Shown here piece by piece: positions 61,901 through 64,000 of a stretch of 64,000 nt of DNA. The position numbers were made by a program, and so were the translations under genes. Under the pieces are notes generated by a model, which saw only the letters and a program-made list of their open reading frames with translations, was not told the origin of the DNA and searched no databases. This DNA comes from Pleodorina starrii (taxonomy: Eukaryota; Chlorophyta; Chlorophyceae; Chlamydomonadales; Volvocaceae): assembly GCA_030267565.1 (NCBI GenBank), contig BRXU01000008.1, positions 2,480,001-2,544,000 of the forward strand, in the 5' to 3' direction. Positions within the stretch are counted from its first letter, which is position 1. Every line of letters begins with the position of its first letter.

Positions 61901-62045
61901 AGCAGGCCGCCAGCTCGCCATCCCGTGCGGGGCTGCACGGGTGCCGCGTCATCTCCCGCTCCGTAGCGCCACCCCGGATTGTCAGCCCGCTGCAGCCGAG
62001 TCACCCCGCTGCCGTGGCGGCGCCGGCCGCCGCTTCCGTCGGCGT

Positions 62046-62084
<39 letters not shown>

Positions 62085-64000
62085 GGCCCGGCTGCTCTCC
62101 TCGGAGGCTCAGTTGGCGACAGCCAGTCTTTGCAGCCCAAGCCCGAGCCCGCGCCGGCTGCTGGCAAGTCCCATGCTCCTGCACCCCGCCTCGCCCTTCA
62201 CTCCGGCCTACCTAGACCTTCAGGTCTCCCTTTCAATGGAACCCAGCTGCGGCGCCAGCCGCCACGCGTCGCCGTCCTGCGGCAAGCCGGAGGCTGCCGC
62301 CGCCGCCGCCGCCACCGCTGTTGCTGCCTGCAGCAGCGGCGGCGGCGGTGGCAGTCGCGGCGAGAACAGCTCATGGGGCAGCGGCGCCGCTGCTGTGTAC
62401 GGCGGCGGCGGCAGTACCGGCGGTGGCGGCGCGGCGCGCGGCCGCGGCTCCGTCAATGCGTGCAAGGGATCGCCGGTGTTGGTTTCGGAGTCGAGCCTCG
62501 CCGCGATCGCGCTGCTGCGCTCCGCCGCCGCGTTGAATTGCTCCCTGCCCGATGACGGTGGCGGCGGCGGCGGCGGCAGCGTCGGTGGCGGCTCCCACGC
62601 CTCCGTACTGCAAGCCAGCAGCGGCGGCGGCGGCGGCGCCGCCACGATTACCACCGCCGGCGGCAGCTGGCTGGGCATAGACACGACGACGGACGCCCCG
62701 CTGCGTTCCGCCACCGCCTCCACCATTGGACTCGGCTCCACCATTGACGGCGGTCGCATCACGTTGTCCTCAATATCTACCATTGTGGCTTGGCCGCCGC
62801 CGCCGCCAATGGCGACGCCGCCGTCCCCGCCGCCGCTGCTGTCCGGCGCGGCACTGCCGTACACGAGCCCGTCGGTCTCCGCCGCCGCCACGGCTGTCGT
62901 ACAGCAGGCGGAGAGTACGACGCAGAGCTTGCGGCTGGAGGACGGGCTGGTGGCGGATCCAATGCTGTTGGTGGACGGTCTGGGACAGCTGTCGTACATG
63001 ACGAGCGGCGCGTACGCTGCCGTATATCGAGGTGCGGTGGGACGAGCGGCGACTTGGGGGTCGGGTGCCGGGAGGGAGGGGCTGTGAGGGGCGTGGGGGT
63101 GCTGCGGAACCGGAAAAGCACACGGAAATGTACGGCAGGTTCTGGGAGGAGTCCGTCAGGATTTGCGTGAAGTGCGGAAAACGTGCGGAAAACGGAGGCC
63201 TTTCCTTTCCTTTTGCGTACGACACGTACGACACGGTGCAAGTATCAGGAAGGGAACTTGGTGGTTACAGCGAGTGCCGCTGAGACCGCGTATTCGTATC
63301 TGTGCTTGTCACCGACGAGCGCAAAAGCCTCTAGGTGGCCGGTGTGAGGGCTTGCCTTCACACCAGCCCCAGCTTGCCTACGGTATTTAGGCACGCACGC
63401 TAAAGAGCCTTGCCCCCGTCGTGCTCTCACCCGTCTCAAGGTGCTCGCGCCTCGCGTGTTTTGTTTAATGGGAGCCGCGCGCTCGTGCTTGCTTGCCTGT
63501 TTACGGTAGGCGCCCTGGAGGGTGTACCCGTCGGCATCAAGTTCCTGGCGAGCCCCTCCCTGGACCTCAACGCGCCCGCCGTCAAGGAAGCCCTTCTGGG
63601 GCCCGGCCTGGAGCACGAGCACATCATCCGGACCTACACCACCCGCGTCGCTCGCGTCGACGGCCGCGCCGTGGCGCAGCTTCGCGCCGTCGCCGCCGCC
63701 ATGGCGGCATCAGCGTCGGCATCGGCGGCGGCGGCGCTGCGCCGCAAGCGCAGCGGCGCCGGCGCGCGGCGCTTCTCCAGCAGCGTCGCCGTCGGTTGCT
63801 CGCCGCTGTCTGTGCCGTCGACGCCGCTGGCGGCGCCGTCGGCGGTGCCCCGCCGCGCCCATGCACTGACACCGCCGGCAATGACGACGACGGTGGCGGC
63901 GGCGCCGGCGGCGCCGCCGCCGCCGCCGAGCAGCGGCGGCGGCGCGCTACTGGCCTGCACATCCCCTCGGTCAGCGGCGGCGCATGTCACGCCACCGCCA
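58934..64000 (+). CDS. second TKL-class protein kinase, 5' part (cut by window edge; 1216 codons visible)
   Basis: Exons: 58934-59237, 59389-59524, 59906-60014, 60424-63031, 63510 to the edge; phases agree. The N-terminus MPGLLLQFLCRCIRP has two Cys close to the start and no signal peptide, so lipid anchoring at a membrane is inferred. Exons 2-3 are Ser/Pro-rich, ending MRYDFMTLMKQ. The 2.6-kb exon 4 is mostly Ala/Gly/Ser low complexity with short conserved-looking islands (LQQLREQHELYKQ; MLLHPASPFTPAYLDLQVSL; SLAAIALLRSAAALN; DGLVADPMLLVDGLGQLSYM). The kinase begins at its end: SGAYAAVYRG (glycine loop, ~1043-1052), GIKFL (probable catalytic Lys, ~1062), PGLEHEHIIRTYT (alpha-C end). Then another low-complexity insert runs off the window, so HRD and DFG motifs cannot be checked. 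Confidence 0.8.

Noticed and set aside
60418..62184. 588-codon minus-strand frame
   Set aside because: Arg/Ala low-complexity shadow of kinase exon 4 on the plus strand, whose splice phases and kinase motifs are convincing.

Overview
The window looks like nuclear DNA of a volvocine or Chlamydomonas-type green alga. It is GC-rich with AT-richer promoter islands. Genes are split by many short introns with GTG(A/C/G)G-type donors and CAG acceptors. TGTAA poly(A) signals, long 3' UTRs, poly-Ala/Gly/Gln/Pro proteins, CA/CT microsatellites, a CCCTAAAA telomere-type motif and tyrosine-kinase-like (TKL) kinases all fit. Species cannot be fixed from sequence alone. All exon chains below were assembled by eye from splice sites; each is phase-consistent, and the multi-exon chains sum to a multiple of three.

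Layout: (1) 1-8.6 kb holds one left-edge hypothetical ORF and mostly non-coding sequence with an AT-rich island at about 4.5-6.5 kb. (2) 8.65-15.2 kb, minus strand: a ten-exon gene for the plastid-type pyruvate dehydrogenase E1-alpha subunit (400 aa). (3) 16.1-19.3 kb, plus strand, divergent from it: an unrecognised acidic/alpha-helical protein (370 aa). (4) 21.9-24.3 kb, plus: a coiled-coil protein with a seven-residue Ala/Val/Ser repeat (445 aa). (5) 26.5-36.2 kb, plus: a ~1950-aa chromatin-type protein with two SAND-like Cys modules, a Tudor-like module and a C-terminal HSP20-like module. (6) 39.0-48.7 kb, plus: a single-pass receptor kinase of the TKL class (1879 aa). (7) 54.5-57.3 kb, minus: a TMEM33/Pom33-type ER membrane protein with an unusual AT-rich N-terminal exon. 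(8) 58.9 kb to the right edge, plus, divergent from the last: the 5' part of a second, probably acyl-anchored TKL kinase.

The genes do not form a pathway. There are two head-to-head pairs (PDH E1-alpha with the 16-kb gene, and TMEM33 with the second kinase). Two kinases of the same class lie about 10 kb apart and share an intron position in the glycine loop. The most unusual observations are the domain architecture of the 26-36 kb gene, several short sequence families shared between introns of unrelated genes, and a dispersed GACCC-NN-GGGTC palindrome present about nine times.
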